A stretch of 64,000 nucleotides of DNA from Hippopus hippopus (Eukaryota > Mollusca > Bivalvia > Cardiida > Cardiidae), in contig OX328102.1 of assembly GCA_946811185.2 (NCBI GenBank), positions 11,843,194 through 11,907,193 on the forward strand, read 5' to 3'. The notes under the pieces were generated by a model. The model saw only the letters and a list, made by a program, of their open reading frames with translations. It searched no databases and was not told where the DNA came from. A program made the translations under genes and the position numbers. Numbering within the stretch: position 1 is the stretch's first letter; each line of letters starts with the position of its first letter. Shown here piece by piece: positions 11,174 to 21,255 of this stretch.

Positions 11174-12851
11174 AGGTAAACTATTCCCATCTCGTCTACT
11201 TCCCATTTCGTCTACTGTATTTCATTCCCATTTCGTCTATTCCAAAATTTTACTCAGTTCCCATTTCGTCTATAGTTATAGTTAAGTTTGCATCAAAGCT
11301 ATTATTTTTTGAATCCTTTAAGAGCCCCATTGTCAAGATCACAGGAGATCCCTGGAAATAGGTTTTATCCAGATTTTTCACACTTTTGTAAAAAGTAATT
11401 GATTGGCTGTGTCCATAGTTAATTAAAGTGGGATACGGACAAAAGCCCACCAGGTGAAAAGCCCACTAGGTGAAAAGCCCACTAGGTAAAAAGCCCACTA
11501 GGTGAAAAGCCCACTCCTATATAAAATGACTGTATTTATTAAAACAAGAAAAATCAAACCATAGGACTTTTATTACAAAACATTTTGGGAAAAGTGGGAA
11601 TTGCTGGTAAGAGGCAAACAATAATACAAACAATCAGTAATTATTCTTATTGAGAAACCTTTATGATTAAATCCAACATAAAAGACAATTACACTTTTTC
11701 CCTTTAATTGTCTTTAAGACTGCATTGTCCTGTCTTAAGATCTCCCTTTTGTTTTCTTTGTATAGTATTTCAATTTCATCATGATCAATAAAATGTGCTA
11801 ATTGCATACAAAACAAAAAGTCGCATTTAAAAGAAAAACTTATATCCATATGGATTAGTTAAAACAAATAACATACCCTTTTAATATTAAATATATTAGT
11901 TTTATGATACCATTAATAATTAAATTTACTACTCACTTGCAAAAATGCTTTATAAAGTCATTATTTCAAAATCATTACATGCATACTCACAATATTGCAT
12001 GAACAAAACAGATTATAAATTCATTTGAACATAAGATACATTCATTTTATAGTACTGGTGGGCTTTTGTCCACTTTTCATTTAAAGGTAGTGGGCTTTTC
12101 ACCGGTGGGTTTTTGTCCAGTGGGCTTTTTACCTAGTGGGCTTTTCACCTGGTGGGCTTTTTACCTACACTCAATTTAAGTATAGATTAAAGAACATTAC
12201 ATTCCTTCTCCCTTTATCATGGTATACACACGTTTCAATCTAAGAAAGCAAATAATAATTGCTATTTATATTAAAATAATGTATAGATCTTTTCCACTTT
12301 TCATTTTCTTATTTAATTCAATTTAAATTCCAAATTATCTTATGTTGACATAAATATCAATATTTATTTTATTTGATTGATTTTAAAGGTAATGACGATG
12401 ATAATGATGCATTTTGAGATTGATTGTTAAAGTACTTTTGAACAATGAACAAAGAACTTTTTTAAAAAAATCATTGGAAAAGAATGAAGTTTTTTAATAC
12501 TGATTTGAAAATTCTGATAAAGAAGTATTGAATTTAATTTGATATTTAAAAAAGACTATTTTGAAAAAAAAAAAATGTAGTAACATCCACTCAATATAGG
12601 AGTATTATTTTATGTTAAATAAATTATATCAAATTTTGTTTGCGAATCGAAAAAATTGTCATTTAGTAAATAAAAGTCACAAAAGTAATAAATTATTGCA
12701 CTTAAATTTTACCCAAAAATTGGAGTAGACGAAATGGGAAGTAGACGAAATGGATGTAAAATTGGGAGTAGATGAAATGGGAACAATTGCAGAAATAGTA
12801 GACCAAATGGGAGAAGATGAAATGGGAAGTAGACGAAATGGGAAGTTACCC
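11174..12851. mobile_element. Outer fold-back element with iterated 13 bp motif
   Basis: The left arm (11174-11280) carries four spaced copies of CCCATTTCGTCTA. The right arm (12721-12851) carries about six copies of its reverse complement, TAGACGAAATGGG. The outer ends pair (AGGTAAACTATTCCCAT with the complement of GGGAAGTTACCCT). The interior is AT-rich with no supported transposase and contains a second fold-back. Irregular iteration inside long inverted arms is typical of Foldback-type elements; the family is not identified. Confidence 0.75.
11437..12168. mobile_element. Inner fold-back element with iterated 16 bp motif
   Basis: It is nested inside the element above. The left arm (11437-11517) is five near-tandem copies of AAAAGCCCACTAGGTG. 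The right arm (12057-12168) has six copies of the complement, CACCTAGTGGGCTTTT, separated by short spacers. The loop of about 540 bp is AT-rich and non-coding. Its motif is unrelated to the outer 13 bp motif. Confidence 0.75.
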
Positions 12852-12908
12852 TAAGGGTTTAAAACTTATATTGGGACCAGTTCTCATTGTGCATCAATAT
12901 GGACATAT

Positions 12909-13147
12909 CCTTGGCATAATACCGGAAAATGCCCCGCCATAAATCGCGAAAACCCATGAAAATCAAAATTATGTGCCAAAAAACTGCAATTGTTTTATGG
13001 ATTCATTTCGTATATATCAAATACAATATTTGTCAATGGAATGAAGCTGAACATTTCATTAATTTCTTCTTTTAACTCAAAAAACAATGCCACATGTATG
13101 CATTGACTGTATAGCGGCTGGGCGTTTGCCGGTATTATGCCCATTTA
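12909..13147. mobile_element. Short TIR element (MITE-like), GGCATAATACCGG ends
   Basis: GGCATAATACCGGAAAATGC on the left pairs with GCCGGTATTATGCCCA on the right. Both are followed inward by GCC/GGC-rich bases (CCCGCCATA against TATAGCGGCTGGG). I saw only one copy, and no coding capacity. Confidence 0.6.
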
Positions 13148-13149
13148 TC

Positions 13150-13850
13150 ATTATTTTTTTATAACAAACATACTTAAATCTAGTGTGTGAAACTAGGTTT
13201 ACAGAGATGGCAAGAAAACCCTGCGTCTTGACATTCAAAAACAGTTGTGCATGTTTTCCAAAGTAGAATAATTTATATACCTGACAACTTTTAACATGTC
13301 CCCTTTTGAATATTTTGACTGTTGTAGAATAACAATGTCGTACTTACGCAAAAGCACATTTGGTTTGCAGTTGTATAAATCCACATTTATTAGCTCACCT
13401 GAGCATTTTCAGTGGAAGCTGTAGCTATAATCATTGTTTGTTTTCATGTACTTTCTGGTATGTTTGTGTGTGATAAAAACATGTTAACATTCTTGACTTA
13501 ATTATCTGCGACAGTGATTAAATAGTTGTCAGTGATTAGATTTAGAAACAAACATGCAGGTAAATAATTTTTTGAAATCAAATATCATTTTAGCATTAAA
13601 AGATTGACAAAGTTTGGGGTTACATGCCAAATTTATCTCATGAAAAGTAGTTGCTTTCTCCAAAACCATTTTGCTTCAGGCAAAACCATCCAAGTCCATC
13701 TTCCACTCAGATCTTGGTTGAATATGGTTGCCATGAAGTAAGGCTGTTTGGTAATTATTGAATGATTGGGGTTTTAGACAGAGGACCCAGAGAAGCAACT
13801 GCTACCTGTGGAGAAAAGACAAAAATGCCAAATTGACTGACTTTGAATGT
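13150..13850. other. Unclassified AT-rich DNA
   Basis: I see no gene, repeat family or structured element here. Confidence 0.35.
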
Positions 13851-13854
13851 GAAC

Positions 13855-14681
13855 TCTTAACCAGATGGCAAAATTTTAGACTTGTCCAAACTGAAGCATT
13901 TGAAGACAATACACCAAATATGGCTCAAATGATAAGATTTGTCTACTAAGGGGTACAAAACATTGTGGAAAAAAGGGAAATGCTGATCAATAAACATTTA
14001 TGAGCATTTTCACTTCTTTTACAACAAATGTTTCCAAAACCATCTTTCTCATGAAGATCGATTTCTCCTTTTTCCACAATGTTTTCAAATGCCTGCAACA
14101 ACAGATAAGGAAAGAATCTGTGTAGATTTAGTAAATAATTCCTCCTTATAGTTTACAGGACTGTGTTTTGCAAAGATCGGCATCTCACAGCTATTTGCCA
14201 TTTGCAAAACTTATTTTTCGGAATTTTCCTTTTGATCAGGTTTGATAAGATTAGACGTAAATGCTGTAGGGACTGTAAGGGCCAATTCTAGTGGTTTTTG
14301 TGGAATGTGTAGATCAAGACCAGACTGCACAAAAATATGCACTCTGATCTTGGGTCTCCACTGACCAATATGTTGAGATTCTGTGGCCATAAATAGTAGC
14401 AAAATTGCAAAAAAAGATTTTTGTTCACTGATTGAAAGAATGATGTCGTCTAGCAGATAGCAGAGCTAACTCCTTACCCAAAGATGACCCTTTGAATATA
14501 TCAAAATTTAACGCATTTGCAGATGACAAATTAAATGTGGCTTAGATTTTGGGATTAGTCATTCAAAGGGTATAAATTATTGTGGAGAAAGAGGAACCAG
14601 CATTTTCTCCGTATCTCAACGTTTTCAAAAGCTGGCTTCCTTGGAGTCATAAAAACTCAGCATTGTGTGGTTAAGGGTTAA
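13855..14681 (-). mobile_element. Two family A MITEs flanking a hairpin remnant of family C
   Basis: A family A copy at 13855-14060 has a disrupted core, and a cleaner one at 14468-14681 ends in TGTGTGGTTAAGGGTTAA. Between them, 14296-14350 holds GTGTAGATCAAGACCAGACT and ACTCTGATCTTGGGTCT, the family C hairpin. Confidence 0.6.
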
Positions 14682-15178
14682 ACTATATGCAAATACTGTA
14701 ATCTTTGTTTATTTTTTTTTTCTTTATAACTTGGTACCCCATGAGTATCTTTTGGCCCATTCAAATTTAAAGAGACACACAGAAAAACAAATTAAACAGA
14801 GGGAAAACTATGTTTCTCCAATGCAGAAGGTAAAAAAAATTAGCCAAGATGCACCGAAAATTATTGCAATCAAATTTGATATTTAGTGTTTCAAATTAAA
14901 AAGTCAGATGCTACAAAGAGTTAAAAAAAAAAAAGGTGTCAATGAGAGAAAGGATTTAATAGCTGATAGCATTGTCCCCGTGGAGAGTTGGCCATTGTGT
15001 ACAGGTTCAGTTGATGAGATATGGGGATTTCTAAATTACAATTACTTCAAAGTATCTCTTTTGAGGTGCTGAATTATCCCTCTTACTTGTTTGCCCTCAC
15101 AAATTTATATCATTACCTCATAAATCTGAGTTTTTAACTTCCTGTACAGCTTTTGGTAACACAGATGAAAAGAAGCCA

Positions 15179-15392
15179 TTTACCCTTTACCAAACAATTC
15201 TGTGTTTTCATGACTCAAGAAAACAGCTTTTGCACATATTTTGGGAAAAGGTGAAAGTGCTTATAACCAGATACTTTTCCCACTATGTTCTCTACCTTTA
15301 CAAAGACAAAGTCCTGCATTCAAGTGACACCTGATTTGCTGTCTGCGAACACTTTCAATTTGGATAAGTCAAAATTCTTTTGACTGTTGAAA
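15179..15392 (+). mobile_element. Family A MITE copy
   Basis: Left end TTACCCTTTACCAAACAATT. The right end is eroded near 15392. The core reads AAAGTGCTTATAACCAG, so much of the palindrome is lost. Confidence 0.6.
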
Positions 15393-16931
15393 AGTCAACC
15401 AAAAATTCCTGTTCCCTTCAAGATTTAAGCTCCACTGGCCAAAGAACAGCGAGGTCATGTCACAGCCCTGTATCTGTCATGTGTGTCCGTGTGCATTTTC
15501 TTTCAAACATCTCAGAAACTTCCTGTCTACATTTAATCAGACTTTTCAAAAATGACCCTGCCATGGTGCACATTAGAATATTCTCAAAGAATTTTATTCC
15601 AATTAAACTCTGGTTGCAATGGCAACAAAACTGTAAAATACTGAAAATGTTTTTAAAACGAACCTTCCTCTCAAAAATCTTACGTTGGAATTCTTCACAA
15701 ATGAAATAGATATAGTTTGATACCATTCACCTCCCTTTATGAAGAAACTGCTCTGTACCATGATTAGGTGATGCATATTCAAATTTTTTGGGTTGAAAAT
15801 GTGTTTTCAGTGATAATGATTTATTTTGTTGTTAATGGTTACACTCAGATGATTTTAGTATTTAACAGGAAGTGAGGTTTGTATCACTCTTTTTGTTCCA
15901 AATTTTATCATTAATACCATAGAAAAAATGTTTTTCTGCTTCTTAAATTTTCAAAATCTTCTTGTCATAGTACTCTTTGTTAATGGTAATTGATATTGGG
16001 TATAAATTATACTTTAATAGACCTGCTTGTATTTACTGACATTATGATGGCCTGTGAGAAAGGTATGACTTTTTGGGAGGCTAGGCATATTTTCGCTATG
16101 AAATTTAATTGCCATACAAACTTCTTTTGCTTTAATGTCTATGTCAATACCAATTATAGCACATTTAAATAGCAATGGAGTGATACAGGGCCATAAACAG
16201 GGCATCATGGTCCTCTTGCTCTCTTTTGCGAGATTTGTTGAATTCACAGCACATTGTAACCATGGAAAAAAAAGCCTATGTGGAAATGTGTTGAATGATT
16301 AGTTGCTTATAAAAATTAAAGCACAAATCTTGTAGAAAAAGGAAATGGAACGTAAAATTTCAATACATAGATATCAGGTCTTAAGGTTTCCTCTTTTGCC
16401 ACGATGTTTTCAAAGTTGGAATACTGCAAGTGTGTAATTTTATTTATCAAGTAAATATAAGGTCAAAGGTTACATTTACCAACTTGCACCGAGATCAACT
16501 AATTGATGTCATGCCCTTGATACCAATGTTTGGTCCCAGATAAGTTTTGCAAACAGTGTCTATCTAAAGCTTTTGGAACATATTTATGTAGCTAGCAGTA
16601 AAAATAACAAATTTTTTACATTTAGGCCCATGCAGAGATGAAAATGTATGATACTCTGTTAGCATTCACTATTTACAGATAATCACCACACTCAGGTAAT
16701 GAGTAGAAAGAAGAAAACTGTCTTCACAGGATGAGCCCAAATGACATTCAAAGGTGAGCAATGAGATGGACACTGGCCGGAAACAGTAAAAAAGGGGAGA
16801 TGTTTGGGATACTTAACAGGTATACACTAGAAAGACTGTAATTTGACATGGGGACACATGCAACAGTTTTCCAAAGACAGACAAAAGTGGGAAAACCTGG
16901 TCAAAGCCTTCTATGCATTCCAGTGCAAAAA
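15393..16931. other. Unclassified intergenic DNA
   Basis: The overlapping open frames at 15380-15726 and 15990-16247 have no recognisable motif or supported splice structure, so I leave them uncalled. A partial family A core (CTTTTGCCACGATGTTTTC) lies near 16400. Confidence 0.35.
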
Positions 16932-17124
16932 CACTTACCCCCTTACCAAACTTGAAAATTTCAGACTTGTCCAAACTTATACCATTTGCCAACATGAAAT
17001 TCAATTGTGGCTAAAATGACAAAATTTGTCTTTGAAAGGGAAGAAAGCATTGTAGGAAAAGCAGAGAATGCTCAATACGACCTCAGGGTTGTGAAAACTC
17101 TGGATTGTGTGGTAAGGAGTTAAG
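16932..17124 (-). mobile_element. Family A MITE copy
   Basis: From ACCCCCTTACCAAAC to TGTGTGGTAAGGAGTTAA. The core is shortened to GAGAATGCTCAATACG. Confidence 0.6.
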
Positions 17125-17144
17125 TACTGGAAGACACAGGGTTT

Positions 17145-17450
17145 TTTAGGTTGGCTGTTTTTGAAGAAAACGAAGTGTCGTCATAAGGCATCTTCGTCGC
17201 CTGTGCCATTGTGCAAAAACTTTGACACTTTGTAATATCTGTTATTACTGAAAATACTTACTTCAAACTTGGACAATTTGTTAACTATTTACAGGGGAAC
17301 TCATACAATAGGGGCAAGTAACCATCAATATATTTTGACACAGTTATGCCCTTTTTCCAACTTAGAATTTTCATGGAAAATCAAGCACTTGCAGCCTTCC
17401 ATTGCCACTTGTATGCAGTGTTCTTGTTTTATCTCCCTGCAGTACTTAGA
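17145..17450 (+). repeat. Family E interspersed repeat
   Basis: The block runs GAAGAAAACGAAGTGTCGTC... AACTTTGACA...TACTTCAAACTTGGAC...GACACAGTTATGCCC. It recurs at 23250-23520 and 28985-29300. It has no open frame; the class is unknown. Confidence 0.6.
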
Positions 17451-17711
17451 CAGCATTTTGAAAACATTATGGAAAAGGAGCAACTGCTGTTGCACACACT
17501 TGTTCTTTTTCTTCAGATATTGTTCCATTGAGTCACTTTTACTAATTTGGGGTTACATCTATAAATAGCCTGTATAGAGAGAGATAAAAGGTAGTTTTAG
17601 CTTATCGGTGCTTTTTCAGTTGTAGGAAAGGCATTTGAAATCAGACATACCTTCATGACATTTCAATTGATAAGACTTTTTCCTTTGATGTCTTTCATTA
17701 CTGATACCATG

Positions 17712-17941
17712 TTAAACGCTTTACCAAACAACCCCGTGTTTTACAGACCCTTAGGAGAAAGCCTTATGAAAACATTGTTGAAAAAGGAGAAAATGCTGGT
17801 TACCAGCATTTTCTCCTTTTCCCACAATGTTTTCTACTCTTTCAGAGACAAATCCAGTCATTTGAGTATCATTTTATTTGTTGTCTGCAAATGCTTTGAA
17901 TTTGGACCAGTCTAAAGTTTTGTCATTTGGTAAGGAGTTAA
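17712..17941 (+). mobile_element. Family A MITE copy, well preserved core
   Basis: GCTTTACCAAACAACCCC at the left and TTTGGTAAGGAGTTAA at the right. The core is a near-complete palindrome centred at about 17800. Confidence 0.75.
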
Positions 17942-17999
17942 AGGGAACTACAAAAATTTTTGTATAATCACCAAACTCCAAAAGTATTTAAGTTAATGC

Positions 18000-19023
18000 A
18001 TTATCTCTGTGCCAGATGACAAAGTTTTAGACTGGTTCAAAGTGCTGCAGATGACAAATCAAATCTGGCTCTGATGGTTGCATTTGTTTCTGGTGAGGTA
18101 GAAAAAATAGTAGCAAAAGCCTTCTTTCTCAGGGTCAATAAAACTCAGGATTGTGTTGAAAACAGATAGCTGGCAAATCATCAGTAAAGAAGAAAGACAA
18201 AAATGAAAAATAAAATAGATCTATCATAAGATCTGTAACATGCTCTAATTACAACAATTGGAATTGAAATAAGTATGATGACCTCATATCTGATGTAGTA
18301 AAAATAGACAGAGTTACCAATTGCAAAATGACCATTCGGTTATTAAGGCCCAAAACTGCTCCTATTTGACAAGAATTTTTTATTTACAAAATAAACACTA
18401 AATAGGCCCCTTCAAACCTTTTGCAAAACAATTTTGAGTTTTAATGTTTTTGAGAAAGAAAACTTTTAAATACAATGCAGGAAAAGGAGAAGAAACTTGT
18501 ACCAAGCATTTTTTCTTTTTCCATGTTTTCTTTCCTTTCAATAAAAATTCCACTTTTTTGATCTAACTTTTATTTGCTGCCTACAAATGCCTTGAGTTTG
18601 GATAAGTCTAAAATATTGTCCTGTTGTAAAGGGTTATGTTTATCTTAAGACACTTATGTGGATGGTGTAGATCAACTTTAGGTGGTGCAGAATATGAAGT
18701 CTGATCTTGAATTTACACCATCCAATAGTTTATGATATCATTTTACTAAAGTAGCCAGTAAATTTTGTGAATTTTTGGTATCACCTACTGACTGAAAACA
18801 CCTGCTTTACTTCTGAGCAATCTGAAGGATAATTTCTTAACCCGATACAAAAACAAAAAAAATTTGGACTTGTCAAAATTGATAGCTTTTGCAGATAACA
18901 ATTTAAATGTGGCTGATTTAATGGAATTTGTTTTTGATTGGAGAAAAGACTTTTCCCACAATGTTTTCAAAAGGCTTCTTCCTCAGGGTTGTTAAAAGTC
19001 AGGAATGTGTGGTAAAGGGTTAA
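18000..19023. mobile_element. Three family A copies and a family C remnant
   Basis: Eroded copies at 18000-18160 (minus) and 18412-18638 (plus), and a better one at 18838-19023 (minus, ending GTGTGGTAAAGGGTTAA). The family C hairpin GGTGTAGATCAACTTTAGG/CTGATCTTGAATTTACACC lies at 18659-18720. Confidence 0.6.
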
Positions 19024-19844
19024 GCCATGGTGGATAAGAAGCAATGAACTTTACTGTGGATAAACTAAACTACAGGGCTACAGTGGTTGTTGCAGCTAAA
19101 AACTATATGTGCTAGATTGTTCATGAAATAAAATATGTGGAGTTTTCATGGAATATGAAATGTGGATTATTCATGTAACAGTGCATGTGAATTTTTTATA
19201 CAATATCATATTTGGACTTTTCATAAAATAACTTGGTGGATTTTTCTGAAACAATATCTATTTAGCCTTTAATTTGTTCCATATCTTTAATGAAAGGGGA
19301 TTTTGTTATGAAATAGTAATGTAGATTTGTCAAGGAATACTGTTATACTGGTTTTTCATGAAATAGTATTATGTAGACTTTTTTTTAAATAAATATGGGG
19401 CTTTTTTCATGGTTTAGTGTCCAATAAGTACAGTATACAAGAAAATCATTGCTTATATGGAAAAATGTTTTTCTATGATACCATGATTATTCTGGATTGA
19501 AAACTTAGTAGGAATTTCATTTGATATTTGGTGTTATAGCTGGTAAAAGCAAAGTTGTGATGGATCAATTGGTACTGGTTAGATTTTGAGATACAAGGAA
19601 AAAGTTAGTCAGATTGGATGTATGAAATAAGAACGGCCATGACTGTAAATGGTTCTGCTATTATTTTCCTTAACATCATTGCCTTCACAACCAGAGTTGT
19701 AGCAGACTGCTTGGAAAACATAGATAGGAGATATGAATTACCAACATTGGTAAACAAGTGATACACAATCATATATGAAAACACTGTGAGAGAAAGAGAA
19801 CTTGTTCACAAGGTGCAATTTCATCTTTTGCCAAAATGCTGTTT
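19024..19844. other. Unclassified AT-rich DNA with loose TTTTCATGAAATA repeats
   Basis: Between 19120 and 19420 the phrase TTCATGAAATA(G/A)... recurs five or more times in degenerate form, about every 30-60 bp. No gene is seen. Confidence 0.35.
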
Positions 19845-19919
19845 AACTCTTTACCAAACATAAAATCTTGGACTAATGTCCAAATTGAAAGCGTTTGCAA
19901 ACAACATATCAAAAGTTAC

Positions 19920-20148
19920 TTAACCCTTTACCAAACAATCCCTGGTATTAACGACCCTGAGGAAGAAATCTTCTGAAAAAATTGTTGGAAAAGGAGAAAA
20001 TGCTGGTAACTAGCATTTTCTCCTTTTCCCACAATGTTTTCTACTCTTCCAAAGTCAAGTTTCAATTTTTGAGTCATGTTTATTTTGTCATCTGCAAATG
20101 CTTTCAATTTGGACAAGTCTAAGATTTTGTCATTTGGTAAAGAGTTAA
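19920..20148 (+). mobile_element. Family A MITE copy, both ends intact
   Basis: TTAACCCTTTACCAAACAAT opens it and TTTGGTAAAGAGTTAA closes it, with a near-complete core hairpin. It abuts a truncated copy at 19845-19915 on the left and a partial inverted copy at 20150-20290 on the right. Confidence 0.8.
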
Positions 20149-20342
20149 TTACGGAATTTGTTTTGTATAGGATAGAAAACACTGTGGTAAAAGGAGAAAA
20201 TGCTAGTAACCAGCATTTTCTCCTTTTTCCACAACGTTTTAAAAAGCTTTCTATCTTAGGGTCATTAAACTCAGGATTGTGTAGTAAATTGATCTGTTGT
20301 AAGACAAAATAAATTGTCTGCAAGTAGTTCTAGTGATCCAGC

Positions 20343-20568
20343 TTTTAACCAAACAACAAAATTTAGACTTGTCCAAATTAAAAGCATTTGCAGACAAGAA
20401 ATTAGTGTGGCTCAAATGACAAAATATGTTCCAGATTGGGTAAAAACATTGTGGGAAAAATGAGACTATGCTGGTTACCAGCTTTTTCTCCTTTTTCCCC
20501 ACAATCTTTTCAAATGACTTTTTCTTCAGGGACATTAAAACTCAGGATTGTGTGGTAGAGGGTAAAAC
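20343..20568 (-). mobile_element. Family A MITE immediately upstream of the CACHD1-like start codon
   Basis: It begins TTTTAACCAAACAACAAAAT and ends GTGTGGTAGAGGGTAAAAC. Only 18 bases separate its end from the ATG at 20587. It therefore supplies either the 5' UTR or the end of a 5' UTR intron. Confidence 0.75.
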
Positions 20569-20586
20569 TTGATTAACCTAGTAATA

Positions 20587-21255
20587 ATGTTCAACAAAAG
20601 ACTTGCCAAAGTTATGGCGTGTTTGTGGCTGTGGGCTCTATGCTTGCTGAGTGGACAAGTGTTATGTAACAGTTTATTTGACTCACAAGTAGACAATTAT
20701 GTGAACATTTTCCAGAAAACACTGGACAGCCATCTAGAAGAAAAGCTAGCCCTTACAAAAATTAGAAGCATGATTAGGAGTCATGAAAGGGAGCTTGGTA
20801 TTAGAAAGATCAATGGAACATTGGAGTTTCAGAGAATTTTCCTGTCTATTCAGCTAAGGTTTGCAGATTTACAGCAATCTGTTGGTCACCTGAAGTCAGC
20901 CATCGAGAACCATTTAAAAGGATCAGCAGTATCGCACCCAGGACCTAGTGCTGGTAGTGTTTCTACACCCATGCAAGCAGGACCAGCCCCACCCCCTATA
21001 CTAGGTAGAACCAATCCAACCCAGGGCTCTGCAGGTCCAGTGCCACCAGGCCCACCACCAGTAGTCGGAAATAACAACCCCCCACAGATGTCAGGATCTG
21101 GCCCTCCAATACGCCTAGGGCAATGCTGTGGGAATCCAGAACCATTTGTTTATGATGGGAGATTTAGAGAGAAAGTGGCTCTGAAGGAGTGTTATGAAAA
21201 TGTCGACGATCAACTCAAGGCAGTGAAGAGTTCTGGAATTATTGAAAAGATGAAA
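20587..21255 (+). CDS. CACHD1: CACHD1-like exon 1: signal peptide and N-terminal region
   Basis: Residues 1-223. ATG 20587 gives a basic n-region (FNKRLAKV) and the hydrophobic core ACLWLWALCLLSG, a classical signal peptide. The ATG at 20614 has a better context (G at -3 and +4) and is an alternative start. An in-frame TAA at 20563 blocks upstream extension. A helical stretch with FQRIFLSIQLRFADLQ, a Pro/Gly-rich segment (about residues 120-180) and CCGNPEPFVYDGRF follow; the last corresponds to the CACHD1 DCC...FDGNF motif. Donor: AAA then GTAAAA, phase 0. Confidence 0.85.

Noticed and set aside
11187..11517. CRISPR-like array of short repeats
   Set aside because: Units are 13 or 16 bp with almost no spacers and are mirrored 1.2 kb away as inverted arms; a fold-back element in animal DNA.
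15380..15726. Overlapping frames of 109 and 88 codons
   Set aside because: No motif, no splice context and both strands open equally, as expected by chance in low-complexity DNA.
19928..20323. Many 60-130 codon frames with AGNQHFLLFPQCF-type sequence throughout
   Set aside because: All are translations of the family A palindrome core, in both orientations; not genes.
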